DNA of 64,000 bases from Euphorbia lathyris (taxonomy: Eukaryota; Streptophyta; Magnoliopsida; Malpighiales; Euphorbiaceae), in the NCBI RefSeq assembly GCF_963576675.1, contig NC_088915.1, forward strand, positions 90,033,501 through 90,097,500, written 5' to 3'. Below the pieces are notes generated by a model. It saw nothing but the letters and a program-made list of their open reading frames with translations, was not told the origin of the DNA and searched no databases. Below are positions 1 through 11,483 of this stretch, in pieces. Position numbers and translations under genes: made by a program. How positions within the stretch are numbered: position 1 is the stretch's first letter; every line of letters begins with the position of its first letter.

Positions 1-1351
1 AACGTGTTTGTTTTTAGCGTTGAGATTCCGTTTGCTCATTTTAGCTACGTCGAAAGACGGTGAGTCTTATTTTGAGCGTACGGTAATCTTTCGGCTAGCA
101 ACAAATCTTTATTCTTTCCCAATCTACGGGATATATCACCTTAGCGTGGTTATAGAAAATCAACGTTTCGTTGAATCGCATGTTTATTCGAGGCGAGGAT
201 ATTACCGTTCTCTTTCCTTTAGGCACGAACTAAGCAAACACGTACATTGGGCCATATTTCTTGCAGTTTTGGTAACGGTCGAAATGATCGAGTCGTTAGT
301 CAAAACCCGCAGTCTTGTCCATATGGCGCAATTATATAGTTTGGCTTAATTCGGCTTCGAGATTTTAAACGGGGTATATATTCGTTCGAGACACGTATTC
401 AACGGCATTGGTTTTCTTTAACTACCCTCGGGATTGATATATATCGTAGACTCGGAATGATTTTTGGTCGTTTAGTTCATTTTTCTTTTCTTTTGTTTTC
501 TTAGTCACCTTTACGGACACATCCATTTCTCTTAAGAACAACTCGAGGCATAACGCAAAAGCTCGTCTTTTATTCGGAAGGGACAGGCTACGTGTGCGAA
601 GCTTTTTACGTTACAATCGGGTTGTTCGAAACAGAAATGTTCTTCGTTTTCGTTTCGTCATGATCTCGTTTTATCTCAATTTATTTAAAGAATGTGAATA
701 ACGGCTACTGTTAATATAGTCTTTTGTATCAAAATGTAATTATCCTTAACACCGAACCGATTCATACTAATACGTGCTTACGTCATAACGTACTTCCTGA
801 ACACGTGCCTTCGTCGGGACACCGAAAGGGACAAGGCGGGTCGCACATGTTCATTCATATGAGATGACTAAGTCGTCTTTAGTTCAAATTGTTTCGATGT
901 TTTAGGGTAATTAGTATGTCGATTCATGAGTATATATTAACGCATCATCTCATTTTCTTTACATAATTTAGGATTAGACACGTATCATGGCGGTTTGAAA
1001 ACACGAACTGATTCATTTATCACATCAAAAATAGTAACGGGTAATCTTATGGAAACTTCTAAGGCTACTATAGGCTGACACGGCTGACCGCGGGACCTCA
1101 CAGGTCCGCACAGATTCGCCCCTAACGAATGGATGGGGACCCTCTAGCGCCTTAGTGTAAGGGGGAACTTACGCTAGCCTCTTTCGAGCGACGAATGGAC
1201 TCTCGCTAGAGGTTTCACGGAAATTACCTAAAGGGTTTGCAATAATGCACATGAATGCATACGAAAAGAAGTAAAACGATCCGTCCCCGTTAAGGGCTTA
1301 ATACACGCCTTCCGGAATCAAATTTCTCGCTTCCCAAGCTGAGTCGCCACT
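1..1351 (-). mobile_element. 5' leader of a second tandem Tat/Ogre copy (partial)
   Basis: This stretch matches 21104-22454 nearly base for base at a constant offset of 21103, up to the LTR boundary. On the minus strand it lies just downstream of the LTR at 1352-4393 and begins with that LTR's primer site, so it is the start of another internal region that continues off the window. The small ORFs here (8-349, and those spanning the LTR junction) have no recognisable product and reappear in the other copy because the DNA is duplicated. I treat it as untranslated leader. Confidence 0.8.
1332..1349 (-). other. Degenerate tRNA primer binding site
   Basis: On the minus strand this reads TGGCGACTCAGCTTGGGA, two bases after the LTR end. 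It differs at two positions from the matching site at 22435-22452. As the PBS of the off-window tandem copy it may prime less well. Confidence 0.65.
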
Positions 1352-3692
1352 TGTTAGACGAGGTGCCGCGGCCTAATCTCCCGGGCGGACCGGGGGGTGG
1401 ACAACCTCATGGCGACGTAAGCGGTGATTGGCGCCGAAAGCAACCAATCGTGGAATCAAGCTGCTCGGTAGGACCGGAGCTCGGAGATATGGAAGAGTCG
1501 CCACCCACGAATGGGAAAATGAACACCGATCCCTTGCGGGAGACCGGTGTGGGTTCGGGAAACTTAGGTACGAGCCGAGAAGGCTAGCTCCTTTCCGGAG
1601 AAAGGCTACTAGGCACCCCGACATCGCCCGGTTATGAACCACCGGCCTCCTACTCAGCATGTTAGGCGATAACGGACTAATCGTATACTTCTTTAAGTTT
1701 AAAATTCATTTGAAACCCTTTTCTTTCTCTTTTTAGAAACCGTTTTGAGCATATATTATTGAAAAGCCACATTAGTAAAGAATCACCCATTTATGTTATA
1801 CATACACAGAGATGGGGAGAAAGAAGTGAATTATTTAACAACTGTATTTAAATGTCATGTTGTGTGTCTATTCTACACTAACTTATTTCCCCAAAACGAG
1901 TTTATTTACATGGTTCGCACCCTAATTGCTGTTGGAACGATTTAGGTGCGTTTTAAAACCCCGTTTGATGAAGTTTACCCGAATCGCCGTTGGAACGACT
2001 CGAATATTTGAAAACGTTTGAGATAAAAAACCTTTTAATGAGAAAACGTGGTTAAACATACAAGTCAATTTTATTTTGTACAAATCCTTTAAGAAAATGA
2101 TTCAAAAATTCCATTATTCACAAAGAAAATGATTTTATTTACAATGTTCGCTTAATCCGTCGTTGGAACGGACTAAGGTTTTAAATCGTGATATTTTGAG
2201 AAACGATTTGAAATGTTAACAAAAATGACTCTATTTATTTACATTAGAAACCTCTTAAAAACTCATTAGTTTAAATAATTCAATTGAAAACTCTCTTTTT
2301 GTGATTTATTTTCCCCACTTATTTAATGGACTCTCTACCTATTATAATTACATTAATAAACCCATTTAAACTAATATTCACACTCAAATATACTCCTTTG
2401 GAACATGGACCCATGAATGGGCCAAAAGAATAAAGAAAATAATTTAGACATATATATATATACATTTAAATCAAAAAAGAAGATATGAAAATAAGAGTTA
2501 ATACAAAAGAAACTATATGTATGTGAAAATAATAGGTACAATACATTTATACTAAAAAATGTGAAAATAAATCTTATGAATAAGAAAATAACATTTACCC
2601 AAAAATAATTCATTCAATAATCAACAAAATAACCCAAATATCCCAAAACCATATATATATATACATAACTAATATAGTTTTAAATACCAAAAATAACATA
2701 TACTAATATCAATCAATTATTTCTCAAAATACCAAATAACTAACATTTAAAACATAGCCTAAATTAATAACAAGGAAATACATATACATAATTATACTTA
2801 TGTTGTAAAATAGCATAAAAAATGGTATACAAATATTCTCAAATAATTATATATGCTAAAGGTCCAAAATAATTTGAAAAACATATATTACATAATTATA
2901 CATATATATATATATATTAAGGGTTAAAAGCTTAAAAGTTAAGAAAAAGGGACTGAAATGGCATTTTTTACGTTTTGGCAGATTTACCGACGGAAAATCC
3001 GTCGGTAAACAGCATTTAGTGACAGAATTGGTAAATTACAGCAGCACTCCTAAATGTTTCCAGATTTATTCAAAAGCTTTAAATTAAATCTAATTCAATC
3101 GTTTTGGATTTCCGAACTACCAAAGATGGATCATAGTCGAAAACGGAAGTTCCTAAACGACGTTTTTTATTTTAAAACATTATTTGGAAATTTCTTTTAA
3201 ATTAAAAACTTGTAATTACAACGTTTTTGATACCCGAACTACCTTTTTATCGGATCACGGTTCGTATTGGGATATCAAAACGAGGTTTTTTTATTTTAAA
3301 ACAAAACCAAATTTTATTCAACACGAAATAAAAATTAAATAAATATGCTAATTAAATAAAAAGTGACAAAATAAATAACTAACCAAATGAATAAAAACTA
3401 TAGCCTAAAAAAATAAATAGAAGAAGAGAATAAATTAAATAAAATAAAGAGTCTAGTCCTCGGATAATACCTTAAATTCGGTATCTGACAGTCGAAGCCG
3501 ATTGATTCCACGAACCGCGATCTTCCGTTTTTTTATGAAAATTTAACTTTGGGAAATTTGGAATTTTTGAGAAAAAAAAATATTTTTCTCAAAAAAATTC
3601 ACTCTCTCTCTCTAAAAATGTTTAGAGTGAGAAAGCTATCCAAAATCCTCCCTCTCCCCCTTTTCTTTTTTTCAAATGCATGGGGATCCGTG

Positions 3693-3702
3693 CCTTTTAT
3701 AG
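3693..3702 (-). promoter_or_regulatory. TATA box of the Tat/Ogre LTR
   Basis: The minus strand reads CTATAAAAGG within a GC-richer context, just downstream of the palindrome array. The same box is at 24314-24323 in the other LTR. Its orientation agrees with the minus-strand PBS, PPT and gag-like frame. It places U3 at about 0.7 kb and R-U5 at about 2.3 kb. Confidence 0.65.
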
Positions 3703-3719
3703 GCAAACGGGTCCCCAGA

Positions 3720-3960
3720 CCAATGGGCAACGCCCAAAGGAAATTGGGCGTCGCCCATTGGGGTTGGGCGGCCGCCCAACCTTGTGTTGGGCTACCGCCC
3801 AACCTTGTTGGGCGGCCGCCCAACGATGGTTGGGCGATCGCCCAACGATCGTTGGGCGATCGCCAAACGATCGTTGGGCGAGCGCCCAACGCGGGGTTGG
3901 GCGCGCGCGCCCGACCGCCGTTGGGCGTTGGCCCAACGTCCGCCGGGGCACGACTCGCGC
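3720..3960. repeat. GC-rich tandem palindrome array in U3
   Basis: About nine copies of an 18-bp near-perfect palindrome, GTTGGGCGNNCGCCCAAC, lie nearly end to end with variable centres (GC, AT, AG and others). Several copies are perfect, for example 3763-3780. On the minus strand the array ends about 20 bp upstream of the TATA box, the position of a promoter enhancer. The overlapping reading frames on both strands, rich in W, R and P, come from this repeat and are not genes. Confidence 0.75.
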
Positions 3961-4393
3961 CGTCCGACGCGCACGCCCCGCGGCCATCGAGCTCGCGTCC
4001 CGCACCGTCGAGTGTTTATGCGTCACGACCGCCGAACGCGTGTTCCATGTCGCCGGACGCGCTTGTCCCATGGCCAACGAGCGCGCGCCCCGCGCCGCCA
4101 AGCTCGTGCATTGCTCGGACGTTGCGCGCGCGCTATTCGTGGTGGGATGCGTGCGTCCGACGAGCGTCGAGCGCACGCTTTGCGTCGTCGGGCGGGCATC
4201 CGACTGCCGTCGAACGTGCGTCGGCTGCCGCTAAGCACTCGTACCATGCCGTTAGGCATTCGCGAGCCATCCGATCGATGACAGCGACCTATCGTAGCTT
4301 TTTTATTTTATTTTTCGAAACTTTTCGGAATCAATCGCTTCAACTGTCTTGTTTTCAGGTTTTCGTCACAGGTCCTCCGACTCGGTGTCTACA

Positions 4394-4410
4394 GTTGCCC
4401 CTACTTTGCT
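4394..4410 (-). other. Polypurine tract of the Tat/Ogre element
   Basis: The minus strand reads AGCAAAGTAGGGGCAAC immediately before the LTR start TGTAGACA. A purine-rich AGGGGCAAC-type tract at exactly this place is typical of plant Tat elements and primes plus-strand synthesis. Confidence 0.75.
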
Positions 4411-4679
4411 ATTTTGATAGTGATGTGTGTGTTTTGAAAACGTTTTTTGCTAACGCAACACATGCAATGTGAAATATATAAAAGTAAAAGACACATAAAG
4501 AGTAGGAGGAAGAATACCTGATCTCGGTGCCATGCGTTCCCGCTTTCCTTCAAGCTCTGCTTTGGGTTGTACCGTGCTGCCTCTGCATCGGCTGCTGGCG
4601 AATGTCCCCCTTTCTGACTCCGGCCTACGTCGGCTGACTGCGATGGGAACGGCTCTAAAGCGATTTGGTCTACGACTGT

Positions 4680-5480
4680 GGGGATGATGGCTCAATAGCT
4701 ACCCTAGTCTACGATCTTAGGTGAAATCGACTCAAAAGCTACCCTAGTCTGCGACCGCAAGGATGATGGCTCAATAGCTACCCTAGTCTATGATCTTAGG
4801 TAAAAACGGCTCAAAAGCTACCCTAGTCTGCGACTGCAGGGATGATGGCTCAATAGCTACCCTAGTCTACGATCTTAGGTAAAAACGGCTTAAAAGCTAC
4901 CCTAGTCTGCAACTGCGAGGATGATGGCTCAATAGCTACCCTAGTCTACGATCTTAGGTAAAAACGGCTCAAAAGCTACCCTAGTCTGCGACTGCGAGGA
5001 TGATGGCTCAATAGCTACCCTAGTCTACGATCTTAGGTAAATATGGCTCAAAAGCAACTCCGGTCTGCGACCATGAGTCAGATGGCTCAAAAGCAACTCC
5101 GATCTACGACCGTGAGTCAAATGGCTCAAAAGCAACTCCGGTCTGCGACCGCGAGTCAGATGGCTCAAAAGCAACTCCGGTCTGCGACCGTGAGTCAGAT
5201 GGCTCAAAAGCGACTCCGGTCTGCGACCGCGAGTCAGATGGCTCAAAAGCAACTCCGGTCTGCGACCGTGAGTCAGACGGCTCAAAAGCAACTCCGGTCT
5301 GCGACCGTGAGTCAGATGGCTCAAAAGCAACCCTGGTCCACGACCGCGGGTAAAATGGCTCAAAAGCAACCCTGGTCTCTAAATCGACCGCAGGCAAAAT
5401 GGCTCAATAGCAACCCTGGTCTCTAAATCGACCGCAGGTAAAATAGCTCTTTCTAGCGACCCTAGTCTCTAAATCGACCG
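4680..5480. repeat. 39/78-bp minisatellite, unit 1
   Basis: From about 4680 to 5040 a 78-79-bp dimer based on GGCTCAATAGCTACCCTAG repeats about five times. From 5043 a 39-bp monomer, GGCTCAAAAGCAACTCCGG plus a variable half, repeats about nine times and decays towards 5480. Because 39 is a multiple of three, several frames stay open and give repetitive 13-residue peptides; I do not call these genes. Tandem repeats in the non-coding part are common in Tat-lineage elements. Confidence 0.85.
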
Positions 5481-7594
5481 CAGGCGTGTAGTGATGCATA
5501 TAGATGGGTGAATGTAGCCTAGTCTATGGATGCATGTAAACTCCTATGTGTGTGTGTGCAGGTGACCGTGCGTGTGTTTGAATGTGCATACGTGTGGCCT
5601 ATGTGTTTTGCTTTATATGGATGTATGGACATGTGGGGATGCAAATTATGTACATGTGGATGAGATGCTCGGATGGATTCCCTTTTCATAGGCTTGGCGG
5701 ATTTTTGTAGCTTTAGATCGAGAAATGATGTTTCGGGCCGTCCCCAAGGAGTGCGAGGATGAGGGCGAGGTTAAGTTTGAAACCAAGGGTTGTAAGGATG
5801 AGGATTTGGTCTTGATGAGCTCGTGTCAAAGGGGCTCTCGCTTTTAACCAGAGTTTGACGTATTCATTTTTTCCCTAATTTTTGTCTAAGCTGCCCTTTT
5901 CGGGTTTTCAACTCAACGGGATCTCTCCGATATTCTCTATCTCTCCTTTTGCATGAACTGCCCCTAGGGGTTTTCAATTCATCTTTTCTATATCTCACTG
6001 ATTTTCTCTATCTCTCCTTTTGCTTGGATCGCCTCTTTTGAGGTTTTCAATCCAACCTTTTTGTTCAATTTTTTTTATTATGAATGATACCGGATAGCAC
6101 AGGGAATTCATATCCATGGGCCACTTCTATGCTGAGCATTTGATGATGAGTTCATGCCTGATGCCTTCATTAATGGAGAAGCTTCCGGAGCGAGATGGAT
6201 GGTGATCTGATTGTATGGTCGTGCCCGCGATTGGAGTTACCGTCTTGGTGTGAGTTAGAAGTTGATGCGAGCGCATGCCCCTGCCAACTCGAGGTGAAAT
6301 TTCACGTGCGCTCAAGCTAGGGATATTGCCGTTCGGGAGTAGTTGCTTCGGTCGAAGTTTGACTCTTGAGAGGACAACAGAGGAGCAAAGGAACAAAACT
6401 TCATGGAGCATGAGAGAGAAGAATAGTCTTTTTTTGTTTTTTTTTTATAGATTTTGGATCGGTTCATTGGTGTCGAGGCGACTTTAGTTGAGATGGGGTG
6501 TCTATTGATGCGGGTGTTTTTATGGCAAATGCAACCGTCTAGCTTAAATAAAGCACTTGGCAAACATACATTGAATTGTTTACTGCTCAATTTATTAACC
6601 ACTATCACCGAAGTATGCCCTTTCGGTTTTTCCCACTTCAATTATTTTAACCCTCTCCTTTTACCCCGGAAGGATTCCTCGGTTCCCTTGAGATTGATTA
6701 AAGATCTGAACTTTGTCGCCGCCTTCGACTTCACTTGACTCCATCTTTGATCTTCCTTCGTTACAGTGAGCTTCTGTTTGATTACACATTTGTTGGGCAA
6801 TGTCAACCGCTCTTGCCACCTTGACGCCTCTTGGCTGATCGCGTCAGCTTTTGATTTATTTTCTTTTACTTCCGATTGACTTGACTTTGCCCCTGGGCCT
6901 TTTTAACATCATTTTTTCTTTCCTTGTGGTACTTTGAGTCATCATAGGTCTAAACCCTTTCGTTGATCCTGGAACAAAATATTTTATCGATGATAGGTTA
7001 GTTGCCCCTGCCTTGTTCTGAATGGCGCACTCCTGTACTTGTGTATTCCTTTGGGGGGAGAAATCTTTGTCGATGCCTCAGTGTAAGTATGGCTCTGAGG
7101 GCTTGTCGCTTGCTCCATATTTTCTTTTCTTTTTCTCTCTTTTGGACTTTGTTGATTGTCGCTCAATCTTCTTCTTGGCAAAAGCCGGTGAGAACCCTTC
7201 GTTTGATGGGTCTACGCCCGACTTATCATCGTAGAGTCAGGGAATCGCTTCTCATGACTTGTTTTGGTTTTTTTTTACCCTCTTAATTTTCTCTCTTCAG
7301 CGGTTAAGTACTGAGCAATAAGTATATTCTAGATCTTACGTCCGTGCCATGATAGAAGCGGGAATATCTCAATTGAGTAGATATCAAATGTAAGTACGTA
7401 TGTTTAGGATAAATTTGCGGAAACGAAATTTCATTGAATTCAAAAGGAGGTTAATAACATCTTGTGGAATAGAAGATAAAATAAAAGACAAGGATAAGGA
7501 CTACAAGTGCAATCCTCTCTCTCATACTACTTCAGGAAGCTTCAAGTTCTCCTGCTTCATAAGTTTCCTCAATCTCGGGAACTTCTTCTTTAGA

Positions 7595-8365
7595 TTATCC
7601 TGATCCGTTGTAGACTTTGCCATTCAAGGAACAAGTTGAAGGCTTCATCTGTTGAGAAAGATCTGGATCACTTATCTTTCCAGCTTCGATGAGATCTTGG
7701 ATTTCATGTTTCAACCTCATGCAAGTGCTTGTTTCGTGACCATATTTTTGGTGGAAGTGGCAGTAGCCCCCGCGTTTGACTAATTTAGTGGTTTGACCTC
7801 CCGTGGCTGGTAGAGGGTGAAGTATGTCACGCATTCGTAGACCCTCCAACACTTCAAACAAGGGTTAGGTGAAAGTGGAGAATTCCCTTCCCTCCCTTTT
7901 ATACTGAGTGGGCGACGGAGGGCGAACAACCCTGGTAATCCCATGTCCCCAATGATGTGCATCTTGTTGCGTTCGTGAAATATGGTGTGAGACTACCCTT
8001 GGTGGAGTGAATATTTGTGGATTAACTTGTGACCCGAGCTGGAACATAGGTTTCTCCACAACGGCTTTCGGGATCTCCGCAACCAGTGACTCGCTCAGGA
8101 CCTCCCTGACCAACCTTTTCAGCTCTATCTTGAATTCATCTGAAGCAAGGATATCGGGAAGAACTCGCTCAATTTCTGCTCTGAGATTGAAATCTCCTAT
8201 CATCTCTTGGGAATTTTCAACCCCCTCATGCTTAGTATTCTCCGGATCATTAAGAGCACGTTTGAACTCATCCGAAAAGATGTATTTGGCTAAAGCCCCT
8301 TGCACACGGCTCTCAAGATTATGGTTTGAATTGCTGGACTGGGCCATGAGTTGGGTTTCTAACAA
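7595..8365 (-). pseudogene. Tat-type gag-like frame, unit 1 (stop codon inside)
   Basis: On the minus strand a frame of about 256 codons starts MLETQLMAQSS and ends with a zinc-knuckle-like segment CHFHQKYGHETSTC followed by LKHEIQDLIEAGKI. That pattern (C, FH, GH, C, then LKxxIQDLI) is the signature I know from the end of Tat/Ogre gag, which binds RNA during packaging. The N-terminal half is charged and helical-looking and I do not recognise it. A TTGGG to TTAGG change near 7865 creates a stop between the halves. The frame is far shorter than a full gag and no pol follows. Confidence 0.65.
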
Positions 8366-8481
8366 GGAAAGAGAAAGGATCGGTGAGTGGAGCTTTTTAG
8401 GCGTTATGAATTTTGATGATGCAATGCATGTGTGATGCGAATGCTAAAGCTATCTACTTGTGCCTCCTATGGATGTATGAT

Positions 8482-9036
8482 TTATGCATGATTCGTGTCA
8501 CGCATTCGTAGACCCTCCAACACTTCAAACAAGGGTTGGGTGAAAGTGGAGAATTCCCTTCCCTCCCTTTTATACTGAGTGGGCGACGGAGGGCGAACAA
8601 CCCTGGTAATCCCATGTCCCCAATGATGTGCATCTTGTTGCGTTCGTGAAATATGGTGTGAGACTACCCTTGGTGGAGTGAATATTTGTGGATTAACTTG
8701 TGACCCGAGCTGGAACATAGGTTTCTCCACAACGGCTTTCGGGATCTCCGCAACCAGTGACTCGCTCAGGACCTCCCTGACCAACCTTTTCAGCTCTATC
8801 TTGAATTCATCTGAAGCAAGGATATCGGGAAGAACTCGCTCAATTTCTTCTCTGAGATTGAAATCTCCTATCATCTCTTGGGAATTTTCAACCCCCTCAT
8901 GCTTAGTATTCTCCGGATCATTAAGAGCACGTTTGAACTCATCCGAAAAGATGTATTTGGCTAAAGCCCCTTGCACACGGCTCTCAAGATTATGGTTTGA
9001 ATTGCTGGACTGGGCCATGAGTTGGGTTTCTAACAA
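8482..9036 (-). pseudogene. Duplicated gag-like N-terminal fragment (repeat 2)
   Basis: 184-residue open frame starting MLETQLMAQ. It keeps the N-terminal part of the gag-like frame, then runs across the repeat junction and ends in the new tail DTNHA, losing the zinc-knuckle segment. It differs from repeats 3 and 4 at one residue (SLVAE instead of SLVVE). It is a by-product of tandem duplication; a function is not evident. Confidence 0.6.
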
Positions 9037-9152
9037 GGAAAGAGAAAGGATCGGTGAGTGGAGCTTTTTAGGCGTTATGAATTTTGATGATGCAATGCAT
9101 GTGTGATGCGAATGCTAAAGCTATCTACTTGTGCCTCCTATGGATGTATGAT

Positions 9153-9707
9153 TTATGCATGATTCGTGTCACGCATTCGTAGACCCTCCAACACTTCAAA
9201 CAAGGGTTGGGTGAAAGTGGAGAATTCCCTTCCCTCCCTTTTATACTGAGTGGGCGACGGAGGGCGAACAACCCTGGTAATCCCATGTCCCCAATGATGT
9301 GCATCTTGTTGCGTTCGTGAAATATGGTGTGAGACTACCCTTGGTGGAGTGAATATTTGTGGATTAACTTGTGACCCGAGCTGGAACATAGGTTTCTCCA
9401 CAACGGCTTTCGGGATCTCCACAACCAGTGACTCGCTTAGGACCTCCCTGACCAACCTTTTCAGCTCTATCTTGAATTCATCTGAAGCAAGGATATCGGG
9501 AAGAACTCGCTCAATTTCTTCTCTGAGATTGAAATCTCCTATCATCTCTTGGGAATTTTCAACCCCCTCATGCTTAGTATTCTCCGGATCATTAAGAGCA
9601 CGTTTGAACTCATCCGAAAAGATGTATTTGGCTAAAGCCCCTTGCACACGGCTCTCAAGATTATGGTTTGAATTGCTGGACTGGGCCATGAGTTGGGTTT
9701 CTAACAA
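9153..9707 (-). pseudogene. Duplicated gag-like N-terminal fragment (repeat 3)
   Basis: Same 184-residue frame as in repeat 2, with SLVVE. Its protein is identical to that of repeat 4, pointing to a recent duplication step. It lacks the zinc-knuckle part. Confidence 0.6.
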
Positions 9708-9823
9708 GGAAAGAGAAAGGATCGGTGAGTGGAGCTTTTTAGGCGTTATGAATTTTGATGATGCAATGCATGTGTGATGCGAATGCTAAAGCTATCTACT
9801 TGTGCCTCCTATGGATGTATGAT

Positions 9824-10378
9824 TTATGCATGATTCGTGTCACGCATTCGTAGACCCTCCAACACTTCAAACAAGGGTTGGGTGAAAGTGGAGAATTCCC
9901 TTCCCTCCCTTTTATACTGAGTGGGCGACGGAGGGCGAACAACCCTGGTAATCCCATGTCCCCAATGATGTGCATCTTGTTGCGTTCGTGAAATATGGTG
10001 TGAGACTACCCTTGGTGGAGTGAATATTTGTGGATTAACTTGTGACCCGAGCTGGAACATAGGTTTCTCCACAACGGCTTTCGGGATCTCCACAACCAGT
10101 GACTCGCTTAGGACCTCCCTGACCAACCTTTTCAGCTCTATCTTGAATTCATCTGAAGCAAGGATATCGGGAAGAACTCGCTCAATTTCTTCTCTGAGAT
10201 TGAAATCTCCTATCATCTCTTGGGAATTTTCAACCCCCTCATGCTTAGTATTCTCCGGATCATTAAGAGCACGTTTGAACTCATCCGAAAAGATGTATTT
10301 GGCTAAAGCCCCTTGCACACGGCTCTCAAGATTATGGTTTGAATTGCTGGACTGGGCCATGAGTTGGGTTTCTAACAA
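9824..10378 (-). pseudogene. Duplicated gag-like N-terminal fragment (repeat 4)
   Basis: Identical in protein sequence to repeat 3. On the minus strand it is the copy nearest the element's 5' end, so it would be first in any transcript. It ends at the repeat junction with tail DTNHA and has no zinc knuckle. Confidence 0.6.
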
Positions 10379-11483
10379 GGAAAGAGAAAGGATCGGTGAG
10401 TGGAGCTTTTTAGGCGTTATGAATTTTGATGATGCAATGCATGTGTGATGCGAATGCTAAAGCTATCTACTTGTGCCTCCTATGGATGTATGATTTATGC
10501 ATGATTCGTGGTCTGCGCTTTATTTCTCACAACATAAACATGATTTGAATGGAGCTAAACCCCTTCTTTTTTTTTTACCAGAATCGTCAGTAGCACTTCG
10601 ATCGTCTGTGCTAACTTACCTGTTTGGAAGTGCGAATGCCTGAAACCATTTCAACTATTATACACACATTAGTACGAACCCTACAAGTTTACCTTGCAAT
10701 GATTTACAAGATGTACAATGTTGAATGACGCTTGACACGACTGACACTTGTGAGATTGAGACGACCCTCATGATAAGTAAAATTCCCTATGACGCTAGGT
10801 AAATGAGAGTGTGCCCCGATGATATCCGTGACGTGTAGATGCATTGGAGGGGTAGCGACATGAGTGGTGGGAATGACATACTTGGTACATCGATACGACT
10901 CACGATCTAAAAAGAACAACCTAAGCGATCATGCATGAGGTGTAGGTGAGGGATTGCCCTCCTTGGTAGTAATGACGTACTTCGAAGATACGCGGTGTTA
11001 CATGGACTGATGTGACGCTCATGGTATGTCCGAGACTCAAACAGACCGTGACGGAGACATGCGGGGCACTTGTCCATAGTTTACTTGGTATTGATACTGA
11101 TAACAGGGAAACGTCTTTCTGGGAATCACAAGTTTCCTGAAACAGGCCGGCATAGAGGGTGTGTCCTAAACTAGAAGCAAGCGGGACGAGGCCACCGCAT
11201 ATGGGGTGTGGGTCGATGGTTAGTTTAAACCCAAGACACAAATGCGTAGACGTACCAACGGAACCTTGGCGGGCTATGCAGAAAGTGGTAACACACGGGG
11301 CGTGCCTCAAATAGGTTAAGGCATAAGGAAGACGCGAGTGACATACGTGATGTACGCCAATTAACAGCTTCTCTTGGGAAGCAACTATTACAATGATGAG
11401 TATTATCTGACGGGATAACGATGTTACCCATTACAATGATGAGTATTATGGAACGGCTCTAAAGCGATTTGGTCTACGACTGT

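Larger units (their letters stand above)
1352..4393 (-). repeat. LTR of the Tat/Ogre element (3' LTR, shared with tandem copy)
   Basis: 3042 bp, starting TGTAGACA at 4393 and ending CTAACA at 1352 on the minus strand. Reading 5' to 3', it has a GC-rich palindrome array (3720-3960), a TATA box (3693-3702), then a very AT-rich R-U5 portion of more than 2 kb, and a GC-richer end near 1400-1650. It aligns with 22455-24990 but keeps about 500 bp (roughly 1850-2365) that the other LTR lacks. It is flanked by a polypurine tract on one side and a primer site on the other, so it serves as 3' LTR of one element and 5' LTR of the next. Confidence 0.85.
7826..10509. repeat. Four tandem 671-bp repeats
   Basis: Units 7826-8496, 8497-9167, 9168-9838 and 9839-10509 are each exactly 671 bp, start at GTCACGCATTCG and differ at a handful of sites. 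Copies 1 and 2 share CTCCGCAACC and GCTCAGG, while copies 3 and 4 share CTCCACAACC and GCTTAGG. Copy 1 alone has TTCTGCTC and GGTTAGG. The single copy in unit 2 (14761-15431) resembles copies 3 and 4. Each unit carries the N-terminal part of the gag-like frame. There are no spacers, so this is not a CRISPR array. Confidence 0.9.
4646..11421. repeat. Internal segmental duplication, unit 1
   Basis: This 6776-bp block recurs as unit 2 (11450-16342). Offsets are about 6803 at the left, 6935 after a 131-bp difference near 6668, and 4921 after the 671-bp repeats. Unit 1 has four copies of the 671-bp repeat where unit 2 has one, and lacks about 131 bp present at 13472-13603. It contains a minisatellite, T-rich repeats of the type TTTTCAAYYCAAC (5880-6080), gag-like fragments and degenerate repeats. 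Both units lie within one LTR pair. Confidence 0.85.

Noticed and set aside
3549..4472. Long overlapping open frames on both strands across the GC-rich LTR region (also 24170-25025)
   Set aside because: The peptides are repetitive (WAIAQ, RPTIVG) and come from the palindrome array. No domain is recognisable, and they are open mainly because the region is GC-rich.
5025..5426. Repetitive 13-residue proteins on both strands (also 11828-12229)
   Set aside because: The DNA repeat is 39 bp, a multiple of three, so several frames stay open. Nothing suggests translation.
7826..10509. CRISPR-like array
   Set aside because: Repeats are 671 bp and directly adjacent with no spacers, in plant retrotransposon DNA.
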